Part shown: one piece after another, positions 20,003 through 29,303 of the stretch
How positions within the stretch are numbered: the stretch's first letter is position 1
Layout of the letters: each line of letters opens with the position of its first letter
Assembly (NCBI GenBank): GCA_023423975.1
Contig: JAFAEO010000080.1
Span: 41,831-105,830, forward strand
Reading direction: 5' to 3'
Length of the DNA stretch: 64,000 nucleotides
From: Pseudomonadota bacterium
Lineage (GTDB): Bacteria > Pseudomonadota > Gammaproteobacteria > Burkholderiales > Burkholderiaceae_B
Notes under the pieces: model-generated
Seen by the model: the letters and a program-made list of their open reading frames with translations, nothing else
Told to the model about the DNA's origin: nothing
Database searches by the model: none
Made by a program: the position numbers and the translations under genes

Positions 20003-20962
20003 TTATTGCACTGTAATATTATTTTCCTTGATGATTTTTTCGTACAGCGTGGAATCCCGTTTAATGAGTTCGCTCAGTTCTGCGGCATTGCCACCGACTG
20101 GGACAAAGCCGGCGGCCTTGAACTTGGTCTTCACATCCGGGTCTTTGACGATTTCGGCAAGCTCCGATGAGACGCGATCCACGATTTCCTGCGGCGTGCC
20201 TTTCGGTGCCATGAGCGAGGTCCATGAGTTCATCACAAAGCCCTTGAAGCCGGCTTCTTCCATGGTCGGGATATCGTCTTCACCTTCCCAGCGTTTGGCT
20301 GACGTAATGGCCAGCGCGTTCAGTTTTCCTTCCTTAACGTAACTCATGGGCACCAGGATCGGATCAAAGACCATGGAAACCCGGCCGCTGAGCAAATCTG
20401 CGAGAATGGGGGCGCTGCCCTTATAGGGCACGTGTGTCATTTCAATATTGGCTTCATCGGCAAAGTGGGCGCCTGTCAGATGGGCGCTCGAGCCTGTGCC
20501 GCTGGATGCATAGGTCAGATGGTTTTTCTTGCCGTACTCTACCAGTTCTTTCAGATTCTTGGCAGGCACCTGCTTGCTGACAAACAGGAACAGAGGCAGG
20601 TCAGCAATATGCGATACCGGAACGAAATCGTCGTTGCTATAGTTCAGTTTGTATAAATGCGGATTGGCCGAATAGGCCGCCAGCACAGTGACAAACGTAT
20701 ACCCGTCTGGCTTGGAGCGCGCGGCCTGACTGGTTCCGATCGTACTGTTGGCGCCAGGTTTGTTTTCAATAACGATAGGCTGCTTGAGCCTTTCCGAGAG
20801 CTTCTGCATGACGACACGCGTTACCGTGTCGGTTGCGCCACCCGGCGTATAGGGAACGATAACCTTGATCGGTTTGTCTGGCCACGCTGCCTGAGCGGCC
20901 ATGGGCAGAGCCAGGGCAGCAAGCGCGGTGTACGCGAGAAGAGATGTCCCTTTTATTTTCAT
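20003..20962 (-). CDS. Bug-family tripartite tricarboxylate receptor
   Basis: A 319-residue periplasmic Bug protein. The signal peptide ends near residue 25 (AAQA-AW). Family elements are WPDKPIKVIVPYTPGGATD, VIENKPGANSTIGTS and MTHVPYKGSAPILADLL. No tctAB permease gene is adjacent. It is flanked by terminators and is probably transcribed alone. The ligand is unknown; Bug proteins bind carboxylates, amino acids and nicotinate-like compounds. Confidence 0.93.
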   Translation of the reverse strand: MKIKGTSLLAYTALAALALPMAAQAAWPDKPIKVIVPYTPGGATDTVTRVVMQKLSERLKQPIVIENKPGANSTIGTSQAARSKPDGYTFVTVLAAYSANPHLYKLNYSNDDFVPVSHIADLPLFLFVSKQVPAKNLKELVEYGKKNHLTYASSGTGSSAHLTGAHFADEANIEMTHVPYKGSAPILADLLSGRVSMVFDPILVPMSYVKEGKLNALAITSAKRWEGEDDIPTMEEAGFKGFVMNSWTSLMAPKGTPQEIVDRVSSELAEIVKDPDVKTKFKAAGFVPVGGNAAELSELIKRDSTLYEKIIKENNITVQ

Positions 20963-21076
20963 TTGAATTAATCCTTATGAGATTTGGATAACCAGTAAAG
21001 GATAACAAACATTGGTCAAGAATTAGTGTTCTGTTGATGAAATAAAAAAGGAAATCCGATCGCCTCCCGAAAAATG

Positions 21077-21113
21077 GCAAAAGCCCGCGGGGCTAGACTG
21101 GGCGGGCTTTTGC
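21077..21113 (-). terminator. Intrinsic terminator of the nitroreductase gene
   Basis: A perfect 12-bp stem gcaaaagcccgc/gcgggcttttgc followed on the minus strand by a T-rich tail (catttttc). It lies 109 bases after the stop of the nitroreductase-like gene. Confidence 0.85.
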
Positions 21114-21221
21114 ACAGCGGAACAAGAATCGGAAACAGGGGGAATCTGCCGGATTCTGGCGTTCCGCTCAATGGAATTTCTGGCCTGATGCAGACGCTGC
21201 TGCGGGACAGAAAAACGCGGT

Positions 21222-21821
21222 TTACGCAAAGACGCGAAAGCGCTCCTTGTCGTCCATGAACTCTTTTTCACCGGCCGGGTTCACGATGCTGCCAAAAGGC
21301 ATTTGGGCACGCAACTTCCAGCTGGCCGGGATATTCCATTCGGCCTGAACTTTATCGTCGATCAGCGGATTGTAGTGCTGCAGCGAAGCGCCAATGCCGT
21401 GTTCGGCCAACGCAGTCCAGACCGCCAGTTGCGCCATGCCGGTTGAGTGTTCAGACCAGATGGGGAAATTGTCGGCGTAAGGCGCGAACTTTTCCTGCAG
21501 ATCGGCTACGACGTCCTGGTCTTCGTAGAACAGCACGGTACCATAGGCGGCCTGAAAGCCGCTGAGTTTTGCATCGGTGGCGGGGTAAGCGTCGGCCGGT
21601 ACGATGGCTTTGAGCGTTTCCTTGGCAATTTCCCAAACGCGGTCCTGGTGTTTGCCCAACAGAATGACGGCGCGTGAAGACTGGGAATTGAACGAAGAGG
21701 GCGCCTGCTTGATGGTGTTTTGAATCAGGCTGACCAGTTCGTCATTGCCCAGTTTGATATCGCGATCCAGCGCGTAAATGGTACGGCGGTTTTTCAGGTG
21801 CTGCAGAACATTTCCGGACAT
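21222..21821 (-). CDS. Nitroreductase-family flavoprotein
   Basis: A 199-residue member of the FMN-dependent nitroreductase superfamily, of the small YdfN/MhqN-like subgroup. These proteins reduce nitroaromatics or quinones with NAD(P)H. Near the N-terminus is RRTIYALDRDIKL with the SSFNSQSSRAVIL FMN-binding stretch, and the C-terminal part has GIGASLQHYNPLID. I chose the ATG at 21821; the longer reading to 21899 has an atypical leader. A palindrome lies 134 bases upstream. Probably cytoplasmic; the substrate is unknown. Confidence 0.85.
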   Translation of the reverse strand: MSGNVLQHLKNRRTIYALDRDIKLGNDELVSLIQNTIKQAPSSFNSQSSRAVILLGKHQDRVWEIAKETLKAIVPADAYPATDAKLSGFQAAYGTVLFYEDQDVVADLQEKFAPYADNFPIWSEHSTGMAQLAVWTALAEHGIGASLQHYNPLIDDKVQAEWNIPASWKLRAQMPFGSIVNPAGEKEFMDDKERFRVFA

Positions 21822-22343
21822 GATAGTAAAACCCTTAAAAAATATGTTCAATAGATCGTTGTTTGTTTTAGATACCGCAATCGCTCGCGGTTCTCGCATA
21901 GTTAATATTATGCTGCAATGCGGGGTGAGTTTGTTTCATGTGGTTTGTAGAGTACATTCAAAATATTTGAATGATAAGGGGCAAGAAAATACCTTCGGGT
22001 CGCCCAGGAGATAGGGAACAGGGGATTGAAAACCGAGTGCTGGCAGCTTGAATTGGGCACAAACGCAAATCACGGTGGCGGTGCCGGGCAGGCAGACTGG
22101 CAGGCAGTCAAACGTGCGGCCGACGTTCTGAAAAGCGCATCGATGCCTTGCGGAGCCGATCGAATCGCTAAGATAGCGTCATGGTCGGGCACAATTGATC
22201 ATGATTGGGCAAGCAGAGTGCGCAGATATTTGCGCGCAGCAACGTCCGACTGGTGGCGCGCCTTTTTGTTGTTCGGCTTGAATGGGGCGCGTGTTTAGTG
22301 TGTACTGGTTGTTCTGACAGCACGTGTTGATACTAGCGGTTTA
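21822..22343. other. Long intergenic region upstream of the nitroreductase gene
   Basis: More than 500 bases without a gene I can support. It holds the nitroreductase promoter region and the palindrome at 21955-21973. A 90-residue frame on the plus strand at 22026-22298 starts with TTG and resembles nothing I know. Confidence 0.6.
21955..21973. promoter_or_regulatory. Palindromic operator candidate
   Basis: Arms cattcaaa and tttgaatg are perfect 8-bp inverted repeats around a 3-base centre, in AT-rich sequence upstream of the nitroreductase-like gene. It is the size of a dimeric TetR, MarR or HxlR-type site; no regulator gene is next to it. Confidence 0.45.
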
Positions 22344-22383
22344 CCACTGTCCGGTACGGGTTCAGCTGTGTATCGGACAGTGG
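22344..22383. terminator. Stem-loop after the Bug gene
   Basis: A perfect 10-bp inverted repeat ccactgtccg/cggacagtgg with a 20-base loop, 21 bases past the stop of the minus-strand Bug gene. It has no clear T-run, so it is only a probable terminator. Confidence 0.45.
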
Positions 22384-22403
22384 TGGCGTCTGTCTTGGTG
22401 CGC

Positions 22404-23387
22404 TTACTTTTTCTTGAACCCCAGGGACTCAAGCACCTTGCCTTCGTCTGCCGTGGTTTTTTTCGCAAACTCGGTGTATTGCTGGGTGCTCATGTAGAGC
22501 GGTTCCATATCGTATTTTTCCAGCGCTTCGCGAAAATTGGGTTTTTCCATGGCCAGCTTGAGCGCGTCATGAAGCTTTTTCACGATGTCCGGATCGGTGT
22601 CTTTGGGAACCGCCAGTCCGAAAGGCGAAAGCTGTACACGGTTAATACCAGACTCCTTCAGGGTGGGCGCGTCAGGAAATTTTTTGCTGCGTTTTTCGCC
22701 CCAGGTAGACAACAGGCGCAGCTTGCCGTTTTCTACATAAGGCGCCCATGCCGGGGTATCTGCGACTGACATGACAAACCCGCCAATAATGGCTTTGAGC
22801 GATTCCGCATTACCTTTGTAGGGAACATGCACCAGTTTGATGTCGGCGTCCTGGGCAATGGCTTCCATGGTGATATGCAGGGTTGTCATAATGCCCGGCG
22901 AACCATAGGTGAGTTTTTCAGGATTTTTTCTGGCGTACTCAATATACTCTTTCATCGATTTGATGGGTGAGTCGGCTGGCACCACCAGTCCGAAAGAATA
23001 ACCTGCCAGGCCGATGACATAGGTCAGATCGGTAGCCGGGTTCCAGTCAATTTTGCTGATATACGGCAGGCGAAACACGGGTGTTGGCGTTTGCGCAAGC
23101 GTGTAGCCGTCCGGCTTCTTGTTATGCAGTTGCATGGCGGGCAGAACGCCGCCGGCACCCGGTTTGTTTTCGACAATCACCGGCTGCTTAAGAATACCTG
23201 TCAGGTTTTCCGCCAGCACCCGAAATGGAATGTCGGTTGAGCCGCCGGCCGTATAGCCAATCACGATTGTGATTGGCTTGTCAGGAAAGTTCTTGGCTGC
23301 CTCGGACATTGCCTGAGCGGACTGCATACCGCCTGCCATGAGCATGGCAATGGCGGCGGTATAAATGGACTTGCCTGGTTTTATCAC
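22404..23387 (-). CDS. Bug-family receptor of the catabolic cluster
   Basis: A 327-residue periplasmic Bug protein with a signal peptide ending near residue 26 (SAQA-MS). Typical elements are FPDKPITIVIGYTAGGSTD, VIVENKPGAGGVLPA and LVHVPYKGNAESLKAII. The start is GTG at 23387, supported by an aggag ribosome binding site. It lies at the end of a transcript with an acyl-CoA dehydrogenase, an enoyl-CoA hydratase and a nitronate monooxygenase. It may therefore deliver the acid they degrade; related Bug-type receptors such as AdpC bind dicarboxylates. Confidence 0.92.
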   Translation of the reverse strand: MIKPGKSIYTAAIAMLMAGGMQSAQAMSEAAKNFPDKPITIVIGYTAGGSTDIPFRVLAENLTGILKQPVIVENKPGAGGVLPAMQLHNKKPDGYTLAQTPTPVFRLPYISKIDWNPATDLTYVIGLAGYSFGLVVPADSPIKSMKEYIEYARKNPEKLTYGSPGIMTTLHITMEAIAQDADIKLVHVPYKGNAESLKAIIGGFVMSVADTPAWAPYVENGKLRLLSTWGEKRSKKFPDAPTLKESGINRVQLSPFGLAVPKDTDPDIVKKLHDALKLAMEKPNFREALEKYDMEPLYMSTQQYTEFAKKTTADEGKVLESLGFKKK

Positions 23388-23471
23388 ACTTGTCTCCTGT
23401 TTTTTAGTAATGCGGATAATTGCAGATGGCTCGTCTGTATGTCTGATCTGGTTGCTGCAGGACCTTACAAG

Positions 23472-24626
23472 TCAGATATTACCTTCTTTAATCAGATCCT
23501 TTGCAATAATGATTTGCTGAATTTGTGATGTGCCTTCGTATAGACGGAACAGACGTACGTCGCGATAGAAACGTTCGATTGCGTATTCGGAAATATAACC
23601 CGATCCGCCATGGATCTGCACGGCTCTGTCGGCAACACGACAGCACATTTCAGTAGCAAAATATTTCACGCAGGAGGCCAGCGCAGATACGCTTTCTCCG
23701 CTGTCGCGACGGCGTGCTGCATCAAGCAACATGCATTCGGCTGCGTATATATCTGTTTTGCTATCAGCAAGCATACCCTGAATCAATTGAAAATCAACTA
23801 GAGGATGCCCGAATTGCTTGCGGTCCTTGGCAAACGCCAGCGCATCGGCCAGCATGCGTTTGGCCGCGCCGATGGCGACAGCAGAAATATGCAGGCGGCC
23901 TTTATCCAGCACTTTCATGGCGGTCTTGAAGCCCACGCCTTCCTTGCCGCCGATCAACTGGCTTGCTGGTATGCGGCAATTATCAAAGATAACATCGCTC
24001 GTGTGTGCACCTTTCTGGCCCATTTTTTTATCACGCTTGCCCAATGACAGCCCGGGGGTGCCGGCCTCGACAATGAACGCTGAAATACCCGAAGCACCTT
24101 TGATGTCGGGATTGCTGCGCGCCATGACGGTAAAAATGCCGGCATGCGGCGCGTTGGTAATGAACCGCTTGGTGCCATTAATGATGTAATGATCGCCGTC
24201 GCGCACGGCCGTTGTGCGCAAGGATCCGGCATCGGAACCGGCTTCCGGTTCAGTCAGGGCAAACGAGCCGATCAGATCGCCGCTGGCCAGGCGTGGCAGA
24301 TATTTTTCTTTCTGTTCCGGGGTGCCGTCGATTACGATGCCCGAGGAGCCAATGCCGTTGTTGGTGCCGATGTAGGAACGAAACGCAGGGGAGGTGCGAC
24401 CCAATTGCATCGCAATGCGGGCTTCTTCTTCCATGGTCAGGCCCAGGCCGCCGTATTCTTCGGGCAAGGCCAGGCCGAACAGCCCCAGCTCTTTCATCTG
24501 ATCCCGGATCTGCTGTGGAATTTCGTCGGTTTCGGCAACTTCTTCTTCGGCGGGAACAAGAACTTCGTTAACGAAGCGGCGAACGCCTTCTTCAAGAAGG
24601 CTCTGGGTTTCCTGATCACGTATCAT
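23472..24626 (-). CDS. Acyl-CoA dehydrogenase
   Basis: A 384-residue FAD flavoprotein that introduces the trans-2 double bond into an acyl-CoA, passing electrons to ETF. The FAD/substrate signature FALTEPEAGSDA is near residue 125, and the catalytic glutamate is in LYEGTSQIQQ near the C-terminus, the short/medium-chain position. It is transcribed after the enoyl-CoA hydratase gene, giving the first two beta-oxidation steps in one unit. Chain length and substrate are not readable. Confidence 0.94.
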   Translation of the reverse strand: MIRDQETQSLLEEGVRRFVNEVLVPAEEEVAETDEIPQQIRDQMKELGLFGLALPEEYGGLGLTMEEEARIAMQLGRTSPAFRSYIGTNNGIGSSGIVIDGTPEQKEKYLPRLASGDLIGSFALTEPEAGSDAGSLRTTAVRDGDHYIINGTKRFITNAPHAGIFTVMARSNPDIKGASGISAFIVEAGTPGLSLGKRDKKMGQKGAHTSDVIFDNCRIPASQLIGGKEGVGFKTAMKVLDKGRLHISAVAIGAAKRMLADALAFAKDRKQFGHPLVDFQLIQGMLADSKTDIYAAECMLLDAARRRDSGESVSALASCVKYFATEMCCRVADRAVQIHGGSGYISEYAIERFYRDVRLFRLYEGTSQIQQIIIAKDLIKEGNI

Positions 24627-24659
24627 GATTGTGATTAATCCTTATAAAAAATGAGTGCG

Positions 24660-25412
24660 TTATTTTGCCAGAAAGCGGCTGAATGCCGTCTTTGCTTCGG
24701 GCGATGCCAGGCATTGCACAAAACGTTCTCTTTCGGCATCCAGCGTTGCGGCAACGTCCTGGGCCGCAGCGCGCTGCATTAGCGCTTTGGTACTGGTCAG
24801 GGCAAGCCTGGACTGGCCGGCCATTTCGCGCGCCAGTTCCTGGGCGGTGCTTTCTGCCTGGCCGGCCACGACCACGCGGTTGATAAGGCCCGCCTGCTGG
24901 GCGTCTTCCGCCGTAAAGGGTGTGCCTCGGTAGAGCCATTCGTTGGCCTTGCGAATCCCGACATAACGGGCAAGCAACAGGCTGGATGCGCCTTCAGGGC
25001 ACAGACCCAGCGGGACAAAGGGGATGCGAAACTGGGTGCCGGTGCCGGCAACAACAAAATCACAATGCAGCAACATTGTGACGCCAATGCCAATGGCGCC
25101 GCCTTCGACGGCGGCGATGATGGGAATGTTGACCTTGCTGATGGTTTTGAGAAATGTCAGGCCCGGGCTGGCGCCTTCGGGGGCATTGACAAAATCGCGC
25201 AGATCGTTGCCCGCCGTGAAATAGCCGCCTGCACCAGTCAGTACAATGGCATGCAGGTCTTCTCTGGCGGTGGCCTGCGCCAGTGCTGCTGTGAGCGCAG
25301 CATAGGTGGCGCTATCGAGCGCGTTTTTCTGTGCTGGCCTGTTGATCGTCAGCGTCAGCACCCGCTCGCTGACATTGGAGAGGAGAGTGGGCGTCGTTGT
25401 GGTGTCGTTCAT
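24660..25412 (-). CDS. Enoyl-CoA hydratase/isomerase
   Basis: A 250-residue crotonase-fold enzyme that hydrates enoyl-CoA. The oxyanion-hole segment GAGGYFTAGNDLRDF and the second one VEGGAIGIGVTMLLHCDFV are present. At the second catalytic position I see FVPLGLCPEGASSLLLARY. The start ATG at 25412 shares one base with the stop of the nitronate monooxygenase gene (TGATG), so they are coupled; the longer frame to 25544 is a shadow. It may be an isomerase instead of a hydratase. Confidence 0.88.
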   Translation of the reverse strand: MNDTTTTPTLLSNVSERVLTLTINRPAQKNALDSATYAALTAALAQATAREDLHAIVLTGAGGYFTAGNDLRDFVNAPEGASPGLTFLKTISKVNIPIIAAVEGGAIGIGVTMLLHCDFVVAGTGTQFRIPFVPLGLCPEGASSLLLARYVGIRKANEWLYRGTPFTAEDAQQAGLINRVVVAGQAESTAQELAREMAGQSRLALTSTKALMQRAAAQDVAATLDAERERFVQCLASPEAKTAFSRFLAK

Positions 25413-26380
25413 CAGGCGTTCTCGCTGGCAAGGCGCTGGCGCGCGATCTGGTATTCCTGTTGCATGCGCCGGGCGATGGTGGCAACCGGATCGATTGAAT
25501 CGATCGTGCCCACGCCCTGGCCGGCACCCCACACATCTTTCCACGCCTTGACGCGGGTCGAGCCAAAGTTGGTTGATGATTTTTCCTGCTTTTGCAGATT
25601 GTCCGGATCCAGACCTGATGCCGTAATGCTCGGAGTCAGGTAATTACCGGGGATGCCTGTGAAAAATGGCGTATACAGAATGTCCTTGGCGGCTGCGTCA
25701 ACGATCATCTGCTTGTAGCGCGGATCGGCGTTCGCTTCCTGGCTGGCGATAAAGCGCGTGCCGATATACGCAAAATCGGCGCCCATCGCCTGAGCAGCCA
25801 GAATGGCATCGCCGCTGGTGATCGAGCCGGAAAGAATAATCGGGCCGTCGTAGAATTTACGCACTTCCGATACCAGTGCGAACGGACTTAACGTGCCGGC
25901 ATGTCCGCCTGCACCGGCGGCCACAAGAATCAGTCCGTCCACGCCGGCCTCCAGCGCCTTCTCGGCATGGCGGATGGTTGTGACGTCATGAAAGACCACC
26001 CCGCCCCAGCGATGAACTGCCGCAGCAACGTCCGTGGGCGCGCGCAGGCTGGTAATGATGACTGGAACCTTGTATTTCTCGCAGGCCTGCATGTCGTGAT
26101 CAAGCCTGTCGTTGGAAGTATGGATAATCTGGTTGACGGCGAATGGGGCGATTTTCTGCTCCGGGTGCCGGCTGCGTTCATCATCCAGCGTGCTGGTGAT
26201 CCGCGCCAGCCAGTCATCAAGCAGTGATGCCGGACGGGCATTGAGGGCCGGGAATGAACCGATCAGACCGCTTTTGCATTGCTCGATAACCATGTCCGGA
26301 TTGGACACGATAAACATGGGTGAGCAGATCACGGGAAGCGACATTTGAGCGCGCAGTTTTTGTACGACAGGATGAGCCAT
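25412..26380 (-). CDS. Nitronate monooxygenase-like FMN enzyme
   Basis: A 322-residue TIM-barrel flavoprotein of the nitronate monooxygenase / 2-nitropropane dioxygenase family. The FMN phosphate site and family histidine appear in LVAAGAGGHAGTL, followed by SGSITSGDAILAAQAMGADF (phosphate-binding loop). I chose the ATG at 26380 (MAHPVVQKL). It leads a transcript with the enoyl-CoA hydratase and acyl-CoA dehydrogenase, divergent from an IclR gene. Such enzymes near beta-oxidation genes are common, and their real substrate is often not a nitroalkane. Confidence 0.88.
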   Translation of the reverse strand: MAHPVVQKLRAQMSLPVICSPMFIVSNPDMVIEQCKSGLIGSFPALNARPASLLDDWLARITSTLDDERSRHPEQKIAPFAVNQIIHTSNDRLDHDMQACEKYKVPVIITSLRAPTDVAAAVHRWGGVVFHDVTTIRHAEKALEAGVDGLILVAAGAGGHAGTLSPFALVSEVRKFYDGPIILSGSITSGDAILAAQAMGADFAYIGTRFIASQEANADPRYKQMIVDAAAKDILYTPFFTGIPGNYLTPSITASGLDPDNLQKQEKSSTNFGSTRVKAWKDVWGAGQGVGTIDSIDPVATIARRMQQEYQIARQRLASENA

Positions 26381-26752
26381 AAATACAACCTCGGTCAGAA
26401 AAATATCATATGCAATATTGGCAGCGAACGGATGCAGGTGCATGCCACAGACGAAAGATGCCGACGGGGCAGGTCGGCGCAGCCACTAATGATAGCGCCT
26501 TGCCGTACCCGGGCTGCTTAGTAAAAATCGAAACAAAATTCCGCAATGCGGTACATGTTCTGCAGTCGGGCGCTAGCCGTCAGCGCTTTATCATAGACTA
26601 CTCTCGAACTGTGGGCAATGGAATTTTCTTTTTAAACATAGTATAAAACGGGTATTATTATACTATTGAGCAAATGCGGATGGCACGATACGCCACGCGA
26701 AGCGATTTTGTACTATATTCTGCACATTGGAATTATTCCTGCGAATTTATTT
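26381..26752. other. Divergent promoter region of the IclR gene
   Basis: About 370 bases between the divergent nitronate monooxygenase and IclR genes. It contains the 25-bp palindrome at 26640-26664 and AT-rich promoter-like sequence; no gene is supported. Confidence 0.6.
26640..26664. promoter_or_regulatory. Candidate IclR operator
   Basis: The inverted repeat agtataa-N11-ttatact lies in the divergent spacer, 88 bases upstream of the IclR start. Placement and symmetry fit a dimer site controlling both directions. Confidence 0.45.
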
Positions 26753-27574
26753 ATGACATCAGATATACGAAAAACCCTCAACAAACCTCCTTTGGCCAGC
26801 GAGTATGAGGATGATCGCCATTTCATCACGGCCATCGCCCGTGGCCTTGATGTGCTGGCCTGCTTTCGTTCCGGTAATAAAGTGCTGGGCAATCAGGAAA
26901 TTGCGCAGCGTTGCAAGCTGCCCAAGTCAACGGTATCGCGTATTACTTATACGCTGACCAGGCTGGGTTACCTGACGCATGACGAAGAAAGCAGTAAATA
27001 TCAACTGGGTATGGCGACACTCTCGTTGGGCGTAGGCTTGCTGGCCAAGCTCGATATCCGCCAGGTTGCCAGACCGCTCATGCAGGCGCTAGCCGATGAA
27101 ACCCAGGGCATGGTCACGCTGGGTACACGTGATCGACTGTCTATGTTGTATCTGGAAAATTGCCGCAGCCGGTCTGCGCTAACACTTAGCATGGACGTGG
27201 GTGCCCGTATTCCGATTGTGTCTACGGCCATGGGGCGGGCATATCTGGCGGAAGTTCCGCTGCAGGAGCGCGAAGAAATATTCGGCCGGGTACGCGAACT
27301 TGATGAGCTGGCCAGTGATGCGTTAATGAGCGGGATTGCTTCGTCGCTGGCTGATTATGAGCGTCTGGGGTGCACCTGCTCATTTGGCGACTGGCAAAAG
27401 GATGTGAACGCCATTGCAGTTGGCCTGAATCTGGGGCGACAGTTTCCGATCATGTCGATCAGTTGCGGTGGGCCGTCCTTCAATTTATCCGAGCAGTATC
27501 TGCTTGAAGAGGCGCGTCCCAAATTGCTGGCAGTGGTCAGCAAACTCAAGGAGACGGTGGGCCAGCCCGCCTGA
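26753..27574 (+). CDS. IclR-family transcriptional regulator
   Basis: A 273-residue IclR regulator. The N-terminal winged helix-turn-helix, about residues 20-85, contains NQEIAQRCKLPKSTVSRITY. The C-terminal GAF-like effector domain shows VGARIPIVSTAMGRAYLAEV. I chose the ATG at 26753. It sits between two diverging catabolic blocks and is the likely regulator of the acid-degradation genes. IclR proteins of this type usually sense the pathway substrate. Confidence 0.93.
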   Translation: MTSDIRKTLNKPPLASEYEDDRHFITAIARGLDVLACFRSGNKVLGNQEIAQRCKLPKSTVSRITYTLTRLGYLTHDEESSKYQLGMATLSLGVGLLAKLDIRQVARPLMQALADETQGMVTLGTRDRLSMLYLENCRSRSALTLSMDVGARIPIVSTAMGRAYLAEVPLQEREEIFGRVRELDELASDALMSGIASSLADYERLGCTCSFGDWQKDVNAIAVGLNLGRQFPIMSISCGGPSFNLSEQYLLEEARPKLLAVVSKLKETVGQPA

Positions 27575-27612
27575 TCTGCCATTGCGCTTGCTTGTTGGCA
27601 AGCCTGCGACGC

Positions 27613-27642
27613 AACTGTCGGCGGGTTCGCCCGCCGGCAGTT
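27613..27642. terminator. Bidirectional hairpin with UUCG loop
   Basis: A 13-bp stem (aactgtcggcggg/cccgccggcagtt, one G-T pair) capped by ttcg, located between the convergent IclR and thioesterase genes. It is a very stable structure that can end both transcripts. Confidence 0.65.
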
Positions 27643-27650
27643 CGTACTGA

Positions 27651-28070
27651 TTATTTTTTGTCGATCATGGAAAACAGGGCAGTGGCAAAAGCCACTTTCT
27701 TGTCACCCACACGCATATCACAGTTGGCAAAAACCACTCGTTTCCCTCTGCGTTGAATATCCACCGTTGCTTCCAGCCAGTCGCCTTCACGCACCGGCGA
27801 CATGAATTCACATGTCAGTGACATGGTCACGAAAGCAACCGGCTCATCATGCGCGTTAAGAATGGCATCGCCAAAGGCATTGTCAGCAACGGTCATGATC
27901 AGACCGCCATGCGCGACACCTACCTTGTTCAAGTGCGTTGCCTTGACTCGCACGCCAATGCCCACGTGGCGGTCGGCCACTCTTTTTTCATAGAAGGGGC
28001 CGGTCAGATCCGAAAAGGCACTGTAGCGGTTCAGCAGGTAGTAGTGTTCTGGAATAGTCTGGTCAATCAT
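27651..28070 (-). CDS. PaaI-type hotdog thioesterase
   Basis: A 139-residue hotdog-fold protein, probably an acyl-CoA thioesterase. The catalytic-type segment is VAHGGLIMTVADNAFGDAI, with an Asp in the helix position typical of PaaI/YigI-like enzymes. It is cytoplasmic. It follows the acyl-CoA dehydrogenase gene by 15 bases and may release CoA from dead-end intermediates of the pathway. Confidence 0.88.
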   Translation of the reverse strand: MIDQTIPEHYYLLNRYSAFSDLTGPFYEKRVADRHVGIGVRVKATHLNKVGVAHGGLIMTVADNAFGDAILNAHDEPVAFVTMSLTCEFMSPVREGDWLEATVDIQRRGKRVVFANCDMRVGDKKVAFATALFSMIDKK

Positions 28071-28085
28071 GATAGGGATGTTTCC

Positions 28086-29249
28086 TCAAGCGGGTTCCTG
28101 GTTTTTCTGTGGCGTTAGCAAACTATCACTATATCGCTGCAAATGAAAGTCCGCATCGCCATACTGGCTATTTAGCACAGTGACCCGTTTGAAGTAATGG
28201 GGGACGACCAGCTCGTCGGTGACGCCCATGCCGCCATGCAGTTGTACAGCTTCTTCGCCGACATGGCGCGACAATTTTGCCAGCAGCACCCGTGCTGCTG
28301 CGCCTTTCAGAATGCGGTCCTGCGGATCGTCGTCAGCCTGGCTGATCGCTGCCAGCAGCGACATGGAAGTGGCCTGTTCTGCTGCGATGGCCATATCGGC
28401 CATACGGTGCTGTAAGGCTTGAAACGTGCCGATGGCCACGCCAAACTGCTTTCTGGTTTTCAGATACTCCAGGGTCGCGTCATTCAGCGCCTGGATCAGG
28501 CCGGAGGCCTCGGCCGCCAGCGCAGCATTGGTGGCTGCCAGTGCTTGCATGATGGCGGGGTAGGCCGTGTCTGCGTCGCCGATCAGCGCCTCCGGCGGCA
28601 GTTCGGCGTTTTCGATCACCAGATCGGCAGCCAGATGGCCATCATGCAGCCGATACGACTTGGCCGTAATGCCGGGATGGTCCGCCTTTACAAGGAAGAC
28701 TGACAGGCCATGGCTGTCGTTTTCCTGTCCGGCAGTCCTGGCGGTGATCAGCCAGTGATCACACACCGGCGCATCGACCACCATGGCCTTGTGGCCGTTC
28801 AGTATCCAGTTGCCTGCCTTGTTGACGGCCTGGGTATGAATGCGTGATTCCTGATAGCGCGATTGGACATCGTAGTGGGCAAAGGCAAAGCGGGCCGAGC
28901 CATCTGCAATCGCGGCAATCAGCACGCTGCGCTGCTGCGTTGTGGCGTGCTGCTGTAAAAACGTGCCGGACAGAACCACGGTGCTGATGTAAGGTTCAAG
29001 AATCAGCCCTTTGGCCAGTGATCGCATGACCAGATAGGTATCCAGCGGTGTACCTTGCAGGCCGCCGTCTTCTTCGGCAAATGGCAGGGCCAGAATGCCC
29101 AGTTCTGCAAACGCTGCCCAGGTGTCCTGGCTCATATGTTGATTGGCGGCAAGATTTTTGCGGCGCTGTTCAAAGGTATAGTCTTTGTCGATAAAGCGGG
29201 TAAGCGTATCTTGCAGGGCAAGTTGTTCTTCGGTAAAGGTAAAGTCCAT
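28086..29249 (-). CDS. Acyl-CoA dehydrogenase, small subunit type (PimD-like)
   Basis: A 387-residue acyl-CoA dehydrogenase. The N-terminal helical domain (MDFTFTEEQLALQDTLTRF), the central beta domain and the C-terminal flavin region EEAVQLHGGMGVTDELVVP are visible. The C-terminus (SQYGDADFHLQRYSD) lacks the YEG-type catalytic glutamate. It is paired with the 398-residue enzyme immediately upstream, as in the PimC/PimD pair of pimeloyl-CoA dehydrogenase and other heteromeric enzymes. Confidence 0.9.
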   Translation of the reverse strand: MDFTFTEEQLALQDTLTRFIDKDYTFEQRRKNLAANQHMSQDTWAAFAELGILALPFAEEDGGLQGTPLDTYLVMRSLAKGLILEPYISTVVLSGTFLQQHATTQQRSVLIAAIADGSARFAFAHYDVQSRYQESRIHTQAVNKAGNWILNGHKAMVVDAPVCDHWLITARTAGQENDSHGLSVFLVKADHPGITAKSYRLHDGHLAADLVIENAELPPEALIGDADTAYPAIMQALAATNAALAAEASGLIQALNDATLEYLKTRKQFGVAIGTFQALQHRMADMAIAAEQATSMSLLAAISQADDDPQDRILKGAAARVLLAKLSRHVGEEAVQLHGGMGVTDELVVPHYFKRVTVLNSQYGDADFHLQRYSDSLLTPQKNQEPA

Positions 29250-29303
29250 GTGGATGACTCCGTAGCGTATTTTGTTCGGTATCGGGAATGGATGGCGGGC
29301 CGT

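Noticed and set aside
22026..22298. Small frame upstream of the Bug gene
   Set aside because: It starts with TTG, has no ribosome binding site and no resemblance to any family I know.
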